This document shows, one piece after another, positions 31,526 through 34,085 of a DNA stretch of 34,085 nt (the first letter of the stretch is position 1; the number at the start of each line of letters is the position of its first letter). This stretch comes from Deltaproteobacteria bacterium. GTDB taxonomy: Bacteria > Desulfobacterota > Desulfobacteria > Desulfobacterales > B30-G6. The stretch covers positions 1 through 34,085 of the forward strand of contig JAHEIB010000013.1 in assembly GCA_024639645.1 (NCBI GenBank). The letters are read 5' to 3'. Below the pieces are notes generated by a model. It saw only the letters and a program-made list of their open reading frames with translations. It was not told the origin of the DNA and did not search any database. Both the position numbers and the translations under genes were made by a program.

Positions 31526-32896
31526 ATGGCCAAAGATCTACAGCAGTTTTTGTCCGAATTCGAGGAGGAACTTCCAGCCAACTTGTTGCATGTGGAAACC
31601 GTTGTCAACCCCCAAAAGTATGAAATCACAGCCTTGTTGTCCCTCCTCGCGCGCAAGGGAAGCGAGCAGATCGTGCGGTTTGAGAACCCCCTGAACGTAA
31701 AAGGAGGCTCGGGGGTACCATTCGTTTCAAATGTCTTTGCAAGCCGGGGACTGTGCGCCCGTGCTATCGGATTGGACTATGACCATCATGGTATGGCCCT
31801 TGTGGAAGAATTCGGGAAAAGAGAGCGCATGCCAGGGGAAACCGAGATTATCTCCGATGCTCCCTGCCAGCAGGTTATCCGGAAAGAGAATTCGGCTGAC
31901 TTATGGGAACTGCCCATTCCGCTGCATCATCGGAAAGATGTGGGGCCTTATCTCACCATGACCTGTGCTATGAAAGGATTGGACCGGGAATTTTATAATA
32001 TCTCTTTTACAAAAAACTGGTCCAAGTCGCCTCAAAAAATGAGCGTGTCCGCTCATGGCCATCATCACCTGGCCAGAATCATTGCCGAGCACGAAGAAAA
32101 GGAGCAGCCGACACCCATGATCGTCATCCTGGGTCACCACCCCGCCTTCTATCTTTCCACATGCTGCCTGATGCCCTATGGAAACAACGATTATCTGACC
32201 GCTTCGGCGTTTCTGGAAGAACCGCTCAGGCTTTGTCCATCAATCACCTGGGGCGATCAGTTTCTCGTACCAGCCGATGCGGAAATTATCATCGAAGCGG
32301 AAGTTCCTCCCGGCATTCGGGAGACCCAGAACCCATTTGGTGAAATTGCAGGCTATTACCAACCCGCGATGCAGTCACCAATTGCCGAAATTAAAGCAAT
32401 TACCATGAAAAAGAACGCCCTTATGCAGGGCATTTTCCCTGGTAACGCCGAGCATTGGCATTTGGGCGGCATTCCCAAGGAGGGCACCGCTTTTCAGTCT
32501 GTCAAACATAAATTTCCCGGTGTAAAAGCGGTTCATTTACCCCCTTCGAGTTGCGGCCGGTTTTCCTGTGTTGTTTCAATGGAAAAAGAAAGGGACAGCG
32601 ACCCCAGGAGAGCGGCAATGATGATGTTTCCGGAAATAGAACACCTGAAGATGGTCACGGTGGTTGATGCGGACATTGATATCTATAACGAACGGGAGGT
32701 CCAATGGGCAGTCGTTACACGAACCCACTGGGACAAAGACATTGAAATTCTACGCAATGTTCAGGGCTTTCGCCAATGGATGGGGGAAGCCGTCGTCATC
32801 ATCGATGCCACACGCCCGTCGGGCGTCAGTTTCCCCGAAAAAATCGAGGTTCCGCCGGAAGCAATTGAGGCCGTCCTTAGAAAGGGCTTGGTGTAG
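31526..32896 (+). CDS. Divergent UbiD-like protein
   Basis: A 456-residue UbiD-family protein, shorter than its relatives. GGAG lies 7 nt before the ATG. Family blocks are visible (VSNVFASRG, SDAPCQQVI, NPFGEIAGYY, VVDADIDIYN, IIDATRPSG). By-eye alignment gives N158 and H181 as ligands, with Asp222 where Glu is usual. The catalytic Arg position falls on T162/K163, and the first catalytic Glu is Gln268; only E273 of the R-E-E set is kept. It may be an altered enzyme or a non-catalytic partner subunit. It is followed by a molybdopterin oxidoreductase after 39 bp. Confidence 0.87.
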   Translation: MAKDLQQFLSEFEEELPANLLHVETVVNPQKYEITALLSLLARKGSEQIVRFENPLNVKGGSGVPFVSNVFASRGLCARAIGLDYDHHGMALVEEFGKRERMPGETEIISDAPCQQVIRKENSADLWELPIPLHHRKDVGPYLTMTCAMKGLDREFYNISFTKNWSKSPQKMSVSAHGHHHLARIIAEHEEKEQPTPMIVILGHHPAFYLSTCCLMPYGNNDYLTASAFLEEPLRLCPSITWGDQFLVPADAEIIIEAEVPPGIRETQNPFGEIAGYYQPAMQSPIAEIKAITMKKNALMQGIFPGNAEHWHLGGIPKEGTAFQSVKHKFPGVKAVHLPPSSCGRFSCVVSMEKERDSDPRRAAMMMFPEIEHLKMVTVVDADIDIYNEREVQWAVVTRTHWDKDIEILRNVQGFRQWMGEAVVIIDATRPSGVSFPEKIEVPPEAIEAVLRKGLV

Positions 32897-32935
32897 ATTC
32901 ATGAATAAAGAATCCCGGTCCAAATAGTCAGGTTT

Positions 32936-34085
32936 ATGTTACCGGAAACACAGCTAAAAATGAGTCTTGAAAAAAAACCTTCATATTGTGCCCAATGCCA
33001 ATCTACCTGCCCAATCCTGTGCACGGTTATTAACAATAAACTCGTAAATATCCGCGCCGATAAGAGCCATCCCAATACCAGTTCGCTGTGCCCCAAAGGA
33101 TTGGCAGGGTCGGAGCTGGTATATCACCCACTTCGGCTGAAATACCCGCTGAAAAGAACCCGGCCCAAGGGAGCATCTGACCCTGGCTGGCAAAGAATTT
33201 CCTGGCAAGAAGCCTTTCAGATCATTTCCAAAAAACTTCTGCATATCAAAGAGAAATATGGCCCTCATTCAGTGGTTTTTAACCGGCCCGGCCCCGGGGG
33301 ATCGCCATCCAGGGACTATGCGCATTGGGTGGTGCGACTCGCAAATGCTTTTGGATCGCCCAACACGCTCGCGACCGGGCATGTTTGCCAATGGCACAGA
33401 GATACAGGATCCAAATATACCTTTGGTTGGCAAAAACCACCCGAGCCGGATTATGAACATACCCGAATGGTCATTGTATGGGGGCATAACTCCCATGCGT
33501 CGGTTCGCTGCAACGTGCGTGACATATCCAATGCCATCAAGCGAGGAGCAAAACTGATTGTTGTGGACCCCAGGCGAACCTCCTGGGCTGAAAAAGCAGA
33601 CTTGTGGCTTCAGATCCGCCCAGGAACAGACACCGCCCTCTTGCTTGCAGCTATCAATATTCTGATCCGGAAAAACGGATTTGATCGTCAATTTGTGAAA
33701 AACTGGACCAATGCCCCCTTTCTGGTCGATTCGACGACTGGAAACCTCATCCGGTCTCAAGGGGCTTCTCATCGCCAAGAAGCTGAAACCTTTTTTGTAT
33801 GGGATAAGCACAGCAATCAACCTTGTGCTTACCATCCAGACACCGGGACCTATGAACGACCTGACGTTGACCCAAAACTGCTCAGTGAGGCTGATTTCAA
33901 ACGTTTTGATGGAAAGGTGGTCAACGCCAGATCGGTTTTTACTCATCTCAAGGCGATTGCTGAAAAAATGGATCCGAAAACAGCTTCAAAAATCACCAGA
34001 ATTCCTCAAAAACAGATCCGTACTTTCTCGAATATGATCATCCAGAACAGGCCGGCATGCTATTATTCTTACAACGGACTCGAGC
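32936..34085 (+). CDS. Molybdopterin oxidoreductase, DMSO-reductase family (partial)
   Basis: The gene runs off the right edge; about 380 residues are visible. Counting from ATG 32960, an N-terminal [4Fe-4S] site is formed by C10, C13, C17 and C44 (YCAQCQSTC, then SLCPKG), and a probable Mo/W ligand is C133 in TGHVCQWHRDTG. VIVWGHNSHAS and LIVVDPRRTSWAEKADLWLQIRPGTD are pterin-binding segments of the family. No TAT signal is present, so it is likely cytoplasmic. ATG 32936 and ATG 32960 are both possible starts and neither has a good ribosome binding site. The class includes formate dehydrogenases, hydroxylases and transhydroxylases of aromatic compounds; the choice is open. Confidence 0.88.
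   Translation, partial: MLPETQLKMSLEKKPSYCAQCQSTCPILCTVINNKLVNIRADKSHPNTSSLCPKGLAGSELVYHPLRLKYPLKRTRPKGASDPGWQRISWQEAFQIISKKLLHIKEKYGPHSVVFNRPGPGGSPSRDYAHWVVRLANAFGSPNTLATGHVCQWHRDTGSKYTFGWQKPPEPDYEHTRMVIVWGHNSHASVRCNVRDISNAIKRGAKLIVVDPRRTSWAEKADLWLQIRPGTDTALLLAAINILIRKNGFDRQFVKNWTNAPFLVDSTTGNLIRSQGASHRQEAETFFVWDKHSNQPCAYHPDTGTYERPDVDPKLLSEADFKRFDGKVVNARSVFTHLKAIAEKMDPKTASKITRIPQKQIRTFSNMIIQNRPACYYSYNGLE

Noticed and set aside
1-34085. CRISPR arrays, tRNA or rRNA genes, complete insertion sequences
   Set aside because: I saw no regularly spaced repeats, cloverleaf-like sequences, rRNA motifs or transposase genes on either strand.

Overview
The window looks like part of a chromosome of a strictly anaerobic bacterium, most likely a Desulfobacterota (former Deltaproteobacteria) sulfate reducer or syntroph. 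I base this on gene content: several UbiD-type (de)carboxylases, a tungsten/molybdenum aldehyde oxidoreductase with a polyferredoxin, a molybdopterin oxidoreductase, CaiB/BaiF CoA-transferases and two tripartite tricarboxylate (TTT) uptake systems. This taxonomy is inference; no marker gene is present. Functionally it reads as a catabolic island for a carboxylated or carboxylatable aromatic-type substrate.

Layout. (1) 1-385, minus: the start of a TPR-like protein cut by the window edge. (2) 386-952: an AT-rich regulatory region. (3) 953-4812, plus: UbiD, cupin A, cupin B, and a type 2 isopentenyl-diphosphate isomerase (IDI-2) paralogue. A 145-bp MITE-like element (4854-4998) separates this unit from the convergent minus-strand block. 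(4) 5051-31159, minus: one long co-directional block. In transcription order it encodes a GntR/FCD regulator, a large UbiD, two CaiB/BaiF CoA-transferases, UbiX, two canonical UbiDs, cupin A', cupin B', TctC-TctA-TctB, an MFS transporter, TctA-TctB-TctC, a class II aldolase-like protein, a lipoprotein, a ThDP enzyme, a polyferredoxin, an AOR, a flavin-reductase-like protein, a receiver-only response regulator and a second MFS transporter. (5) 31526-34085, plus and divergent from the regulator: a divergent UbiD and a molybdopterin oxidoreductase cut by the right edge.

How the parts may work together. TTT and MFS systems would import a carboxylate. The CoA-transferase pair, of which only one member keeps the catalytic Asp, would activate it. 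UbiX makes the prenylated FMN that UbiD enzymes need, and UbiDs would decarboxylate or carboxylate the intermediates. CoA-transferase plus UbiX plus UbiD recalls anaerobic phthalate degradation (phthaloyl-CoA decarboxylation), but no aromatic-CoA reductase lies in the window. The ThDP enzyme, polyferredoxin and AOR form a plausible 2-oxoacid to aldehyde to acid module.

Most notable signals: the order UbiD-cupin A-cupin B occurs twice, 20 kb apart; the two cupins differ in a predicted metal ligand in the same way in both copies; the IDI-2 paralogue carries Lys where the metal-binding Glu is expected; and an identical 18-bp AT-rich motif lies upstream of the left UbiD operon and inside a perfect 34-bp palindrome over the GntR promoter, which suggests one regulon spanning the window.
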